Assembly: GCA_003508835.1 (NCBI GenBank)
Contig: PUFA01000066.1
Location: forward strand, 7,706,501-7,770,500
Origin: Eonycteris spelaea
Taxonomy: Eukaryota > Chordata > Mammalia > Chiroptera > Pteropodidae
Direction of reading: 5' to 3'
Length of the DNA: 64,000 nucleotides
In this document: positions 1 through 12,699 of the stretch, in pieces
How the letters are laid out: each line of letters begins with the position of its first letter
How positions within the stretch are numbered: the stretch's first letter is position 1
Made by a program: the position numbers and the translations under genes
Notes under the pieces: generated by a model
Databases searched by the model: none
The model's input: the letters and a program-made list of their open reading frames with translations, nothing else
What the model was told of the DNA's origin: nothing

Positions 1-504
1 CGTGGCACATGACCGGCTGCCAGTCGCGGCCCCGCTCTGCTCCCTACGGGCGACTGCTTCATCTGGAGGAGACGGGACTTCCGCCACTCGGTTCTGGCCC
101 CGCGGGCGGGTGGGCCGAGGCCGCGGCCCAGGGCGCGTGGCCGTCCGCAAAGCCTCATTGTGGTTGTGACACAGGCCTCTGGGTTCAGGCGAAGCAGGAA
201 ATACGCACGGAATTAAGAAGCAGCGGTAACAGCCCCTCCTCGGTGCTCGCGAAATGACTCCTCCGAAGCCCCGTGGTCTGCTCGGGGCCCGCGACTCGGT
301 CCCACGGCTGGGCCACCTTCTCTGCGCTCGGCGCTGAATTTAATCGGTATTTAAACAGCAACGCGCCATCAGGAAGAGGCGCCAGAGGCACTTTGGGTCC
401 CAGGCGATCGTGGCTCCACGCTGATTCTTATGCCACATTGTGTTTAACCAGGAGGAAACGCTGCAAAACATCATTTTTTTCCCTCCATCTGATACTCTTT
501 TCTT

Positions 505-668
505 AGTTGAGGTGTAATTTGCATGCAATTAAAAGTGCACGTTTCACGCCTGCAATTCGATGACTTTTAACCGGTTTATACACTGCATGACCATCACCCA
601 ATCGAGACACAGAACATGTGCAACATTCTAGAATGTTCCGAGCAACATTTTAACAAGAGAACCCATTT
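505..668 (-). mobile_element. Ancient L1 LINE 3'-end fragment
   Basis: The stretch beginning 'gaggtgtaatttgcatgcaa' and running through 'aaaagtgcacgtttcacgcc' and 'catgaccatcacccaatcga' follows the antisense of a very common mammalian L1 3' UTR segment, so the relic lies on the minus strand. It is short and diverged and carries no reading frame. The assignment is from recall of the consensus pattern. Confidence 0.6.
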
Positions 669-677
669 TACAAATTA

Positions 678-701
678 AACACACACACACGCACACACAC
701 A
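678..701. repeat. (AC)n microsatellite
   Basis: A short AC run with one G interruption, directly followed by an A/T-rich tract, just beyond the L1 fragment. Confidence 0.9.
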
Positions 702-1651
702 AATAAAAATTAAAAAAAACTGGTTTATTTGTGAATTTAAGGTAGCTTTTCAGTTGGACCCTTGTCCCAAAGAATGTCACGCTGTCTCCTCTCCTGAGAG
801 GCCCTGGTAGACCACAAACTCTGCAAGGCAAATGTTGCTGCAGCATCCTGAGGCCAGGACACCTGTAACCTGTTCCGGCACCTTCCATGGGTCCCCATCC
901 CTGTCCTGAAGCCTCTTCTCTGATTTTGAATGGGCTGGTGACATGCAGATTACTCTGGCCTGCAAAAAAAAAGGCGGCTGACTCTAAAGCAGGCTTGTCT
1001 GGAAGTGCAATAGAAAGATGCCCCCCTTCCCCATCCTCGCCCCCCAAATCTCAAATCTGCTTCCTCAACACATGCCACTCCCAAGCCACCCGCCAGGATG
1101 GGGGTCAATAACTACAGACAATGGAGGAGGAGGGTGTCACGGGCTGGGGGCAGCACTTGCTGGGTCAGGAAGGGCCAGAGGGACAGAGTATGAACCCGGG
1201 AGGGGCGGCACCTTACCCCAGGGTGTCCTCAGAGCTCTGGGCTACTGCTGCCTGGGCTCTCCCACATCTCTGAGACTCCGTGCCCGGAAAATTCCTGCAC
1301 ATCCCTCAACAACCAGCCTAAAAGTTCCCTCCTGTGCAGAACCTCCTGAGTCCCTCGCCCGAACCCCTGACTTCCCTCCCCTGTGGGTCTCCAAGCTTCC
1401 TTAGTTTTCTGTGCTTATTTTTTTGAAACGAAGTTCATTTTTTTAATTTCACTTTTTAGATCTCAGGTGCAGAGCTATGAATAAACTTATCTTCTGGACT
1501 CAAAACTCGGAACCTTCCCTGGCGCCTGGCAAGCCCCAAGCCTTGCTCCAGTAAGTCTGTGATGTTCCCTCTCTGCCTCCATTCCCAAGCCTGTTTCCGG
1601 CTCCCTCCTCCCCGCATGGCACACACCCTGGACTGGATGTGTAGCCTTGAA

Positions 1652-1653
<2 letters not shown>
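702..1653. other. Non-coding, nothing recognised
   Basis: Pyrimidine-rich, moderately GC-rich sequence. The open frames here are short, overlap on both strands and show no domain or codon pattern. I see no gene and no clear repeat. Confidence 0.5.

Positions 1654-1690
<37 letters not shown>
1654..1690. repeat. (GT)n microsatellite
   Basis: An uninterrupted GT run of about 37 bases, therefore probably length-polymorphic. The Val/Cys and His/Thr repeat peptides predicted here are artefacts of the dinucleotide. Confidence 0.97.
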
Positions 1691-1691
<1 letters not shown>

Positions 1692-1692
<1 letters not shown>

Positions 1693-4600
1693 TTCTTCCC
1701 ATGAGAAAAAGACCCGAGAACGCAGAACTACAGAAAGCTCGTGCCCTTTGGACTTCCTCCTCTCCCCGCCCCAGGGTGGGGGGCCCCCTCCCCAGGAAGG
1801 CTGTGCTTTTATCACTGACATCCCTGCTGTCATCTTCGAGACCCCAGGGAGTGGAAAGCTTTGAGGCAGGAGGATTGAGTTGTGGGTCCAGATGTTTCTT
1901 GTCTCCCACATCTGGGCCTTTCTCGTTGCACAAAGCAATTATGAGATTTTACTGATATAAAGTCCCAACAAGACCAGCCACCAGCCGCCACCAGCCTCGT
2001 GCCACTGCGCTCACACAGCGTCAGCTCCGAAGGCTCCTGCTCAATGACCCCCGTGCCGAGCCGAGGGGAGAGGCCGGAGGGTCTCTGAAGAATCGAGACA
2101 CAGATTCCAAATCAAAGCGCTGATCGGAGCCAGGATCCAGCTGGGTCTCTCAAGAACGCTTGGTCCGAAGGAGTTTTCGAGAAGTTCTGTCTCTAATTAC
2201 TTTTAGGGATCACTCCACTATTTTGAATTCTAAGCGAATATTTAGACTGCAGTTCAAAAAACCTCCCTCTTAGCGGGGGGAAAAGAAAACTGGTTTTCCG
2301 GTTGCAGCTTTTGCCTTCGTCAGCGTTTCTGACGGCAAGAATGACAAGCTCCGCTCGGGAAAGGCCGGTGCCGACAGCTGTGTTTTATTATGGAAGATTT
2401 CTGGTGGCGAGGTTGGCGGCCGCTCTGTTTACCCTGCCTGCAAGACTTCATGCAAGAACTCGGCGAGGCCCTGGGTCTGATCCGCGGGGCAATTCATTCC
2501 ATGCCCTTCATTCCCGGGCCTCCCTTTTCATTCTGTTCCAAGGGCACATCGAGCAGGGTCAGAAAACGGAATCGGAGGGGGGTGGGGTGCTGCAGACCCA
2601 GCCCCGCCCCCCAACACACACACTCCCAGGGAAGGCCGCCTCTCCACGGCCAAACAAACGGGCTCTGATTCTGTCTTCATACGGGCCTCTCCACAAGCGC
2701 CTCCCTGCCCTCAGCCCAGCCGCTGCTGCCGCTGACTGTTTTTGGGGTGTTCTCTGCTCACGGACAGAAGGCAGCTGCATTTTGTCTTTCAAAAACTGTC
2801 CGTTTTACTTAAAGCCGGCCGGCCTGTCTTGGAGTGTTAAACCTGGCTTCGGTGGGGTGAGTGGGGGTCTCATGAAATAAAAACAAAAACCAAAACCCAC
2901 CAGCACAGGCCCCTGGCTCGCTGGGCCACCCCCTATGCCGTTGGTTTATTCTTGTGCTTTGTCCACAGACGTTGGCCATTGGCTTCTGTGTGGGATAGAG
3001 CTGGGGTCCAAATCTTAGCCGCGACCTTTCTGCACCTGAGAGAAGGGGCCTCCAGTTCCCTCGCACACCCGCAGGGGGCCCGAGCTCCCCTCGGGGTCTG
3101 CAAAGTGGGGGAGGGGCTGCCGGTGTGTCGCGCTCACGCTGGTCCATCCCCACGGCCCGCTCGGGCTGTGGTCCCCTCAGCATCTGTGCCCCCCGTTGTC
3201 CACCGTCCCGACCCATCTGAGGGGTCCGATCCCTCCTGTACGGCCACCGAACGCTGGTGTCACTCATGGCACATGCGGAGGGAGACAAGGAAGGTTGGGG
3301 ACGTGGGGAGGACCTGGGTCCCAAAGGAACAAACAGTATTTAATTTCCCTTTACGTTTCCCCTGAGAGTTTGTCAGCCATGTCTGCATCACGGTCGCCCA
3401 CCCCAAAGCCGAGAGCCGGGGCCCTCGCCCAGCCGTCCATGTCCTCTGTCATCTCTGCCCCTTCTATGTGTTTCTAGCCCTTCTCTGAGCCTGATAACCT
3501 GGGAAACGTGGGAGACCCAGCCTTCCTGCTCTCAGCATCTGCCGGGTGGGGGGGCAGGGGTGGTGACGGATATGGGGTGGGCGGTTAGAAGCGGGCTGAG
3601 CTCAAGGACCACGCCACGTCATGGAGACCCGGCCTCTGAGGAGCTGAGGATCAGGGTGAGGCCTGCAGGCGAGCCAGGGAAGAAGAGAGGAGTTGCGGTG
3701 TAGGGCCAGTGTTCTAACCGCTCTCGAGGCCCCTGGGGTGGGGGTGAGATCACCTTCAGGAGAAGCTCAGGGAGGGACGGGAGGGTTCCGTGGGGCTCCA
3801 GGGCCCTGGGCCTGGAGGCTGGAGGACAGTGTCCCAGGGCCCTGCCCTTCATGGGACACCCTCCCATGGGTTCCTCTCTCCTTTGCCTCCGTCCTCCCCC
3901 GACCTCCTCAGCACACCTCCCTGCATAGCCTTCCCTTTGGGGCCCTGCTGCCTCGGGGCATCTGTGCCCCACCCCGCCCATCAGGGCCACCAGCCTCTCT
4001 CAGACCCTCAGCCTCTCCTCACTCCCTGAATTTCCTGGTTCCAACTCCCCGTGGCCAGAATCTAGCTCATCTACCTCTTTTCCCCTGCGTTTGCCTAAAT
4101 TGTAGGTAAATGGTCACACTATGGACCAGATGCTCATCTTGACTCAATGGCTAAGGAGACGTGTGTGGGGCTGTGCGGGGGAGTTTTTAACACCTCCGCC
4201 CCATCCTCTTTCCTCCCTGGCCCTTGGGGGTCATCCCTCCATCCTTCCAGCTGACCTCAAAGACAAGCCTGCCATGGTTTCCATTTTCAGGGTCTGGCGC
4301 TCATTCCCACAGGGATACAGAAGGATGATGTCACAGAGTCGCTGCGGCTGAGCGGGGACCCCCGTTCTGGGGCCTTGTGACATCCGAGTGTGGCCCTCTC
4401 TGTGCCCAATACCCTGTGGAAGGCATTCCCCGCCCCCCCCGACCCCTGCCCCGCCCCACTTCTGAGAAGCGGGCAGAAGAGGCGCCCGCGTCCAGCATGG
4501 GCCGGTCTGCGGGCATTGACGGGAGGGATTGGGAGACAGCGCAGGCCCCCGGCCACTCTCGAGAGACTTCCCTCCTTCTCTTCCCTCAACCTCCATCGTC

Positions 4601-4777
4601 CCGACCGGAAAAGAAGCCACCTGCTCCCTGACGACCTGCCCCGGCCCTCAGCCCTCAGCCTGGTCAGCGGGCCAACGGCCCAGCCCTAGCCCCTATCAAC
4701 TGCACGCTTGAAGAAACTAACCTCAGCCCTCATTTCTGGATGTGACTTTTTTTTAAAAGTGAAATGGGTCGGCTCGG
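1692..4777. other. GC-rich non-coding stretch
   Basis: No exon, RNA gene or clear repeat is recognised. The part from about 2100 to 2470 has lower GC and scattered AT-rich words and could hold a conserved element. From 2560 to 4700 it is C/G-rich with homopolymer runs, typical of a GC-rich isochore. Confidence 0.5.
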
Positions 4778-4922
4778 GGTTCTTGGATTCTGATGTGCCC
4801 CCACGAGCCCCCTGGAGGTCTTGTTAAAATGCAGATTTGGGTTCAGAGGGTCTGGGGTGGGGCGCAGGGTTCTGCATGTCTGAGCAGCCCCGGGGTGCAT
4901 GCTGCTGGCCCCTGCACCAACG
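4778..4922 (+). mobile_element. MER5A-like hAT (Charlie) DNA transposon fossil
   Basis: The segment contains 'cctggaggtcttgttaaaat', then 'gggtctggggtggggc', then a tail with 'tgctgctggcccc'. This is the order seen in MER5A elements, non-autonomous hAT transposons of early mammals. The terminal inverted repeats are decayed. It does not encode protein. Confidence 0.7.
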
Positions 4923-5817
4923 GGAGAAACGTGTGAGGAGTGTCGGCCGGTGGCCTGGGTGTGGCTTGCACCTGCAGAGGTGTTTGGGGCACACAGTAGG
5001 GAGAAGCATCAGCTTTGGGGATGGGGACATGGGTGATGACTCGCCCACATCGGGTTCACCCTGTAGACCCAGGGACCAGAAGGGAGGGCTGAAGACCTGA
5101 TGGCTCCCCAGGACCCTGTCTTCCCTCCGGTTCCCCGGCACATTGAAGAAGTCTGATCCCGGCTTCCTTGGGCTTCTTCCTGAAGGTGAGATTTCATCAG
5201 CACCGTCACCAGTGGGCAGGACGTCACCAGTGTTTGCCCAGAGCCAGTGACGTTTCTTTTCCTTTGTGGGCACCTAACAGACCAACCACGAAGTTCAGCG
5301 CCCCGGCCTGCTGGGGCCCAAGTTCAGCAAAGGCTGTATTTTGTGACCGAAGGGGCCTCAGCAGGATCCCAGGGACACGCGCCCCTGGCGTGGCCATTAC
5401 CGGAGGCCCGCGCCGGAATGTTCTCCTTCGCGTCTCGTTGTCTTGGTTGGGATAGGAAAGATCGGTCGGTTTTTAAGTCGGGATTTGTCGGGGCAGGTGC
5501 GAGGTGAGCCTCTGAGTTCATGGAACGTGGAGCTGGGCCGGGTGTGGCCTTGGTGACCAGCTTTCCTGGGACTTGGGCTAGCAGTCCAGGCTGGAGACCT
5601 GCGGGCCGGGGCAGGGGGCCCTTCATGGCAGGCGGGGGGCTGGGCGGGGAGTAGGGCCCAGTGGTCATGACCCCTCACTGCCTGACCCCCAGTTCGAATG
5701 GGAGCTGACATGGTTCTGATGTGAGGGGCCTGGGGAGACCGCTCTCGACCCGCGGACAGGAGTTGGTGGTCAGCGCCCGCCCTGTCTGCCCTTGAGGGCC
5801 AGCTGGGGGTGGGGGTG

Positions 5818-5948
5818 CTGTCTTCTGTGGGGGCTGTCCCGGGCACTGCAGGACCCCAGCCTCCACTCGCTAGATGCCAGTAGCAGCCACCCCACCATCC
5901 GTAAAGACCAACGATGGCTCCAGACACTGCCGAACGCAGCCGAGGGCA
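5818..5948 (-). mobile_element. MER20-like hAT DNA transposon fossil
   Basis: The words 'tgggggctgtcccgggcact', 'tagatgccagtagcagccac' and 'ggctccagacactgccgaac' follow the antisense of MER20, a roughly 220-bp non-autonomous hAT element shared by placental mammals. Both ends are eroded. Confidence 0.7.
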
Positions 5949-6899
5949 TCGAGGACCAGATGCAGCCACCAGCGAGGTCACGCAAACGGAGGAAGAGGCC
6001 CGGCGAGCCTGGATGGGGGGGACCTGGGGCCACTCCAGGGACAATGGCTGGCGTTACTGATGCCACCCGCTCCCATTCCGTTTTCAAAACGTGCTAGAAA
6101 CTCGAGGTTACAGACATTTTTTTTCCGGTTTCAGAAACTGGGCCGGCCAAAGCAAACACATCTGAGGACCAGCTTGGACCTCGGTTCCCGGTCAGTGGCC
6201 CGAACCCCCCACACGTCCCCGGGGGCTGAGACTGACCCCGGGTTTTCTCTCAGCTTCCTCCCACGGCCAGGCCCGCAGGGGGCCTGAGAGAAGTGAGGCC
6301 TGCTCTTGTTCTTGGGGGATTTCCAGGAGTTTCCCAGAAGTTCTGAGACCTGGTGACCCCGTGCCTGGGGAGGAGGGTGGGAAATGTAGGGAGACTTTTC
6401 CGGGAAGCCTCGAGGAACAAGGCCCAGGGGGCTGGACCTCCCGGTCCCATTGGCCACACAGTTCCCCGGGGCTGGGGGCTGTCACAGTTGAACACACTTT
6501 GGGGATTCTTCAGACTAAGCCCTTTAGAGCCTTAAAAATAAATTGTGTTTTGTTTTACTGAGTCAGCCAAGCCCCCAAGGAGTTAGAATCCCAACCCCAG
6601 TGAGCGGAGCCCCGACCCCGCCCCCGACCCCGCGGCAGGAGACCTGGATTCTGGGCCCCACCTGTGCCCGCTCGCCGTGGCTTTGGCCAGATGCTGAGAC
6701 CTGTGAGGAAGCTGTGGCAGCACAGCTTGAGCACCTGCTGCATACCCAGTAGAGTGCTTCAGTGACGTTCTCTCACCGAACCCCGCCAAAGTGGGGGCTC
6801 CATGACGGTTAGGAGCTCGGTTCCCGGTCTCCCCAGGTCTCCCCGCGTGACACGTGGCAGACGGCCAAGGAACGCCGACCGAGGACAGAAAGCCTCACC
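5949..6899. other. Non-coding, nothing recognised
   Basis: GC-rich sequence without a supported gene, RNA or repeat. Only short overlapping frames are present. Confidence 0.45.
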
Positions 6900-7060
6900 T
6901 CGCAGCGGTGTGTGGCGCGGGGAATGTCACTACCTTCCACATCACCCACAGGAGAGCGAGCCTCAGAGAGGGTCACGCAGCTAGAGACGGGGGAGCCAGG
7001 ACTCGAAACCCAGGGCCGTGTGCCCTTCAAACCTGCCATCTCGGCCCCTCCACCCCACTG
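6900..7060 (-). mobile_element. MIR SINE fragment
   Basis: 'cctcagagagggtcacgcag', followed by 'ctagagacgggggagccagg' and 'actcgaaacccagg', is the antisense of the MIR segment running from the tRNA-like B box through the core. MIR is a tRNA-derived SINE amplified by L2 in early mammals. Confidence 0.7.
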
Positions 7061-7099
7061 AGGGCCCGCCTCCCAGGCGGGTCAAACACCGAGCTGCCT

Positions 7100-7425
7100 A
7101 TTCATGGAGCAAACAAGCAAACGGTCCCAGGCAGTAAGGATATGGAAGAAGAAGTGGACTTTGCTGCTAGGCAAAGGCATGACACATGCGGTTGTGGTAG
7201 CCATTTTGTGACCATGAGGCAATAAGCATTGGTACGAAACTGCACTGAGTATAAGAGTGGACAAAACCTGGGTCCTTGAGGATATTGCTGAGTGTCTGAA
7301 GATGCTTTGTGACCCCATATGGCTGGGCCTCTGGGTAAGTGGACAATAAATATTCTGACAGTTGACATCAATGTTAATTGGGTTTCCCACTGCCTGCAAT
7401 CAAAAGCATTCCTGACATAAGCCAT
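7100..7425 (+). mobile_element. Degenerate MaLR/MLT1-like LTR
   Basis: The stretch includes 'gccattttgtgaccatgagg', 'acctgggtccttgaggatat' and 'gacaataaatattctgac', and ends near 'caaaagcattcctgacataa'. This order matches the 3' part of an old MaLR-type LTR, with a poly(A)-signal-like AATAAA at about 7345. The 5' limit is uncertain and the subfamily is not assigned. Confidence 0.5.
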
Positions 7426-8335
7426 CGAGGAGGGTGTTCAGGAGAATTAGAGAAGGGAGTGAAGCAAAGCACCGTCGGACAAGGGGCTCGGAAGCAGTTG
7501 CTGGGTGCGGGAGAGCTAGGGAGGAGGCAAAAGGCGTTTTCCGGAAGTGTCTGTGGGTTGCGATGTGAGTCCCTTAATTTCCTTTGAAAATGCAAGTAAA
7601 CATCAGAATTACGTTTTGTTTCCTTCTGATTACTTAGTCGCGCTGTTTGGCTAGCAGAGACTTGCGGAGCATAGACGTTGCTTGGGTTACGTCTGAAACC
7701 ATAATCGGGTCCTGAAAAAAAATCTATGTGTATCAGGGCTTAGAAGAAGTTTTCACGATGATAGTCCCGAGCCTTGTGTTTGGGCTTCTCGTTTGGAATA
7801 ACATAAGGGTGTAAAATAATGTCAAAGGACAATATTTAAAAATGTTCAAAACGACCCCCGTGTAAGCACATACTGGGCACGTGTCCCCCTGAATTTATTC
7901 CGTAATGAGGGAAACAGCAGGACGACAAAGTTGCTTCGGGATGGGATATGAGAGACCGACGAGAAGTTAGATACAAATCTGGTTAGTGTCCCGTGTCCTA
8001 CAGGACGAAAAAAAACGGTCACTTCCGACCGTTAATCATTCTCCTCTCTTCCGGACAATTGTCTGTAACTTATCAATTGTCTACAAGTTAACACTGCACT
8101 TCACAGAGTCTGGGCTCTCTCAGGGGCAGGTGGCGGGTGTCACGAACGCCCCGCAGAAAACCGGGTCACCTGGGTTCGGCGCGTCGGACGTGGCCCTGGT
8201 ACGCTTCTGAAAGAGCACGCGTCATCCGTCCCCTCCTTCCGAGCTTCGGGACTGTCTCCCGACGCCGTGAAGGGAAGACACATGGGTGGTGCTTTGTGAT
8301 GTTCGAGCTGTCAGGCCCAGTGCCTCACGTTCCAT
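7426..8335. other. Lower-GC non-coding stretch
   Basis: Less GC-rich than its surroundings, with AT-rich patches between about 7590 and 7990. I recognise no gene, RNA or repeat. Confidence 0.45.
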
Positions 8336-8642
8336 GATCACATGCACGTGTGCACACGTGCACACATGTGCATACTCATGAGCACACACACGTGTGCACG
8401 CACACATGCACCCACAGATATGTGCACACATGCGCACGCACATGCACACATATGTGCATGCACGCACATGCGTGCACACAGGTGCATGCACACATGGTGT
8501 GTGCGCATTCACACACATGCACGCATGTGTATGCACGTGTGGGCACGTGCACACACAGACACATGCTTACACATGTGCACGCACCCTGCACACATGGACG
8601 TGTGCATACACATGTGCACACGTGGACGCGTGCACACACCTG
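8336..8642. repeat. Compound CA/TGCA-rich simple repeat, about 300 bp
   Basis: Almost pure alternating purine-pyrimidine sequence built from ACAC, TGCACA, CACGTG and CATGCA words. The Cys/His/Thr-rich frames on both strands are consequences of the repeat. Alternation of this length is a candidate for Z-DNA formation and for length instability. Confidence 0.95.
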
Positions 8643-9197
8643 GGCAGAATTCCTCCTCGGATGGGGTGACCCACTGAAACCTGCGTCCCGTGCTGCCCCA
8701 TTGACACGAACCATGTCTGGGTGTCACAGAAGAAGTCAGCACAAGGTGTCTGGGGAGTCGCTTGCATCTCTCCAAGAGCATCAGAGGATCCAGTCCGCGG
8801 CCGGCAACTGGACTGGCCGAGACCGCGTCTTCTCGAGGCTCCGGCCCCCTCCGGCTTGCTGCCTGTGGAGTGTGGCCTCTGCCTTCCCACTAATCCCAAC
8901 GAATTTCATGTCGACAGACTTGGCTTCTCTGGGCGGGGGTGGGGGCAGGGGCTCCCCTCTTCCCTCCTGTCTGTCTCATCCTATTTCTGTCCAATCTCCT
9001 TCTGATCCTGCATCACAGAATCCTAGGACGTCGTTGGCAAAGGAGAGTCCTTGACGGGGGCCCCGAGAGCAGGAGCCGGGTCGGGAGGCGGCCCCGCCAC
9101 ACGCCGGTGAATCTCACACGTGTCATGTCGTATCTGGGGCTCAGACTGAGGACGGCTTAGATGGGGGACACCAGCTGTGCACGCACATCCTCTGCAC
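8643..9197. other. Non-coding, nothing recognised
   Basis: GC-rich sequence between two simple repeats; no exon, RNA gene or dispersed repeat identified. Confidence 0.45.
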
Positions 9198-9254
9198 CTT
9201 CTCTCTCCTCTCTCTCTCTCTCTCTGACACACACACACACACACACACACACAA
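9198..9254. repeat. (TC)n(AC)n compound microsatellite
   Basis: A CT-rich run passes directly into an AC run of about 28 bases. Predicted Arg/Glu and Val/Cys repeat peptides on the minus strand are artefacts. Confidence 0.95.
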
Positions 9255-10499
9255 TCTCTGCGAAGCCCGTGCAGCTGGAGCCCCAGGGCCTCGCACTAGC
9301 ATGGCTCCTTTTCCCGGGGCCCTGGGAAGGCCTCTAACACTTTGGGGTCCATAATTTCGGACTCGCTTTCTTGGCGAAGGCCTGCCGGTCTCAGCGCCAG
9401 GCCCCGCGGACCCTGCCCTGGCCTCTACTCCAGTAACAGAACCAGAAGGGCCGCCGTGAGCGGAGGCGTCGGGAGGCCTTCCCCAGCCGTGTTCCGTGCG
9501 GCGCACACGGCGCCGAGTCTCGGGGGTCCATCTTGCTCGCGCGAGGTGCGGCCTGCTTTCGTCTGAGGTCTCTGTCAGTCAGGCTGCCGCCGGGGCTCGC
9601 AAGGGTTCAGTCGTGTCCAGGCCCTTGGAGACTTTCCATCTGGCAACCGGAGAGGAGGGAAAGGCTGGCGTGTGGCCCTGGAGAGGGCGGAGGGGACTTT
9701 CGCGGGACTTAAATCATCTCTTAATTACTGGAGGCCCACGCTTGGCCTCTGCTCCCGGTCCCACAGCCCGGAGCCCGGAACAAGCCTCGGGCTGCCTGAT
9801 CCGAGCTCATCAGCTCTGACAGCAGCCTGACTCCTCTTCTCCATCTGCCCGCGCCCCCCGGGCCTCTGCCGCTCACTGATTTGGGGACCCGGGCCTTATC
9901 TTTAAAGAGCAGACGGAGAAGTGCTCGTTTTGATTATTAAAGCCATCCAGTCTGCATAGAAAGAGCGACCTGCCGGCAGCCGTGAGAACGGCTCTTTTAA
10001 ATGCGGTTCCTCCTCTGCCGTCCGACGGGCCGGTGTCCCTTTGCCTTCCCCTCTCGTGGAATACTGCCGAGTGTGAGTGTCCGGCTCGTAGCCAGGGGCC
10101 TCCTTCACGACGCGGGCGTGTGGCAGAGAGGGAGGGACGCTGAGCCTTTGCCAGTGTCTCCTGGCCTGCAGCTTTCTGCTCCTCAGCTGGCGTGGAGACC
10201 AGGTGCCCGGTGCCCAGGGCCCAGGACGGGCTCCTGCGGACACTCGGTGCCAAGTGGCCGGAATCTTGGCAACGTGGAGAAATGCAGGGACACCCCTGCT
10301 CCTCCAAGGCCTGGTATTGTCTTCACGCATTCATTCACTCGTTCATTCATTCTCCCTCTAAGCATTCTTTGATCACTAGAGGACTTGGATGTCCTGCTAG
10401 GGCAGTGGAGATGGGCCTTCCCCCTCGCGGTAGAAACGGGGCAGATTGGGGTAGGACACGTGTGGGTGCCATGGCGGGAGGCGGGAGCACTGCGATGGG
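9255..10499. other. CpG-bearing non-coding stretch
   Basis: CpG dinucleotides are frequent between about 9320 and 9600. An AT-richer patch at 9895-10010 carries TTTGATTATTAAAG-type words. A short 'attcattcactcgttcattc' run at 10328-10350 may be the edge of an L2-like repeat. No gene is supported. Confidence 0.4.
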
Positions 10500-10760
10500 T
10501 GCTGTCTTAGTCTGGGCTCCCCCCCAAAACAGACCCTGACACAGGCAGGGGAGGCAGCTCATTTGGGGACCACATCACTGTGCATGGGGGATGCAGGCGC
10601 GGGCAGGAAGGCAGTGAGCAGGTTGACTGCTGTAAACACCTGGGCTCATCTCCGCGGGGGCCCCAGAGGTGACCCCCAAGAGCGGGGGCTGGGTGTTGCT
10701 GCACCAGCTCTCGCCCAGCATTGGTGAGGCTGTCAGGGGCTGCAGAGGACGCCTCTCCAG
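10500..10760. repeat. Probable ancient dispersed repeat, family not named
   Basis: Starting at 'cttagtctgggctccc' and continuing through 'ggcagctcatttggggacc' and 'agcaggttgactgctg', this reads like a diverged LTR-type repeat seen elsewhere in mammalian genomes, but I cannot name the family. It could also be unique sequence. Confidence 0.3.
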
Positions 10761-12340
10761 GAGGCACAGCTGTGCGGGGGCAGGGAGGGCCTCCCCAGGG
10801 TGAGACAGAGCAGACGGCGGGTGAGCGAGTGTGGGCGGGGCTCTCCTCTGGGAAAGAGAAGCGTGAGCCCCTCCCGGCAGGGCGAGTTTGTGAGGGTGCA
10901 CACAGAGCTTAACAGAGAGCCTGGCACAGTTCGCTTACGGAATAGTTTTTTTAAAAAAAGAGAAAAGGGCATTTTAGAAGGAAGCCAGAGGGCCTCCCTG
11001 ATGTTGACGTGCTTTTCCGGGAACGCGTCGCTGCGGAGGGCCGGGGACTGGCCTCTCCGAGCCTCAGTGTCCCTGTCTGTAAGATGCATGCCCGGGGTGC
11101 GGGGTGGGGGTGCAGTTAGTGAGGAAGGAGGGGGTGATGCATGCAGAGGCCAAGCACACTGCTAGGCGGTCTGCAAGACGCAGGGCGGCCCCACAACGCA
11201 CGATGATCCGACCAAGTGTCAGGCAACCCCACTCTAGTGGAAAGGTGAATGTCCTGGAATGTTCCGGAACGTTCTATCACCTGGAGACCGCCTGGCTCTG
11301 TGACCCAGGGTGAGCCGCCTGCCCTCTCTGTGCTCGCTCCCTCCCCTGGAATCCGGGTCCCTCCCCTGAGTGTTTCCAGCTCGAACTCAGCCTGGCTCTC
11401 TTCCAGGAATGAGGCTTGATACATGAAGGCTCAATTTTATTTCACTGCTTAAAAATCCAGAGGAGAACAAAAAAGAAAATCACCTCTGGCCTGAGGCTGA
11501 GAGAGCTGCATCACTTCTTTCTGGAAATAATCTGCTCTTAAACCCCATCCAGGCAGCGGCTCTGAGAAGCCTGCCCTTCGGGGTCAGACCAGTTGGAAAC
11601 GTGGCCCTGTGTCTTCTTCAAAGAGTTGGCGGTCCCTGCTGCTGGAGGGCAGGTCTTTTCCTGAGGCCCTCAGAATAACGAGGAAATTCACCTGCTACCT
11701 GGACAGGTAACCTTCCTGGAAGGGAGCAGGTGTTCTCCTCTCAAAGGGCTCAGAAAAGGCTCCCTCAGACAGCTCCTCCTAATTTACCTGGTGATTCCCC
11801 CTGGCTTGCTGCGTTATTATCTGAAGGAAGCTTCTGGAAACGCGAGGCAAGATGGAGACTCCCAGCCAGCCCTCCTCACATCTGCCGACCCAGCGTTCAG
11901 GGGCTAACGGCGTCACCCCCCAGGGGGTAGCTCCAGTTGAGAGGCCCGAAGCAGCAATGTGACATTAGGATATTATTAGAGCTCAGAGAATATGTAATTA
12001 TCTTGTCCCGTGGAGACCCGCCGTTGGGCTGTGTACGCATATGACTCAGGCGCCGGGCAAGACCCTGGTGCCCCACGGCGGCCAGAAGGATGGGGTGAGG
12101 GAAGAGAACTGCTAAAGCAGCCATTTATTTCTCCTGAAACCCTCGTGCCCTTGAGCAAACTCTTGGCTGGGCTGTGTCACCAGCACCCCTTTGGGATGGA
12201 CAATGCCAGCATTCTTTCCAGGGCTTCTGTTTAAAGTCTGCTGAAAATTCTAAACACCCACATTATTTAGCGGCTTCTAGATTCTCCCCCCGTTGAACCT
12301 CTGTGCGTTGAAGATGACCAACCGGGTGAAGGCGGAGCCC
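10761..12340. other. Non-coding, mostly unassigned
   Basis: Mixed composition. 11230-11350 has MIR-like words but too few to call. 11930-12010 is an AT-rich island (ATTAGGATATTATTAG, TATGTAATTATC) that could be a conserved element. No gene is supported. Confidence 0.4.
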
Positions 12341-12555
12341 GTGGTGGGTTCAGGGCTCTGACGCGGGGATCAGGTGGCCTTGATTTGAGTCTGGCTCTGC
12401 CACTTGCTGACTCCGTGCCCTGAGGTAACTTACTCAACCTCTCTGAACCAGGCCAGCTCATCTGGAGAATGGGTGCAGAGGTGCCCTAATCACCCCAGGG
12501 CTGGCGTGAGGGTGAGGTGAGGTGGGAAGGTCTCAGCTTAGTCGGCGCCTGGAGC
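12341..12555 (+). mobile_element. MIR SINE
   Basis: 'ggccttgatttgagtctggc', then 'tctgccacttgctgactc' and 'taacttactcaacctctctg', matches the tRNA-related region and core of MIR on the plus strand. The 3' end is diverged. Confidence 0.8.
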
Positions 12556-12699
12556 TTGGGGAGGGCAGACCAGGAGGAATCGGTGCTGGTGAGTCTTTAA
12601 GGGTGACGGGGCCAGGTAAGAAATGTAGTGACATATCAGTGTTGACATTATCGGCCTTGGACCCTTGGGTGGGTTTTAGCATTTCTGATGCAGCAAGGA

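Noticed and set aside
8342..9054. Cys/His/Thr-rich peptides on both strands that look like metal-binding proteins
   Set aside because: They are translations of the CA/TGCA simple repeat in every frame.
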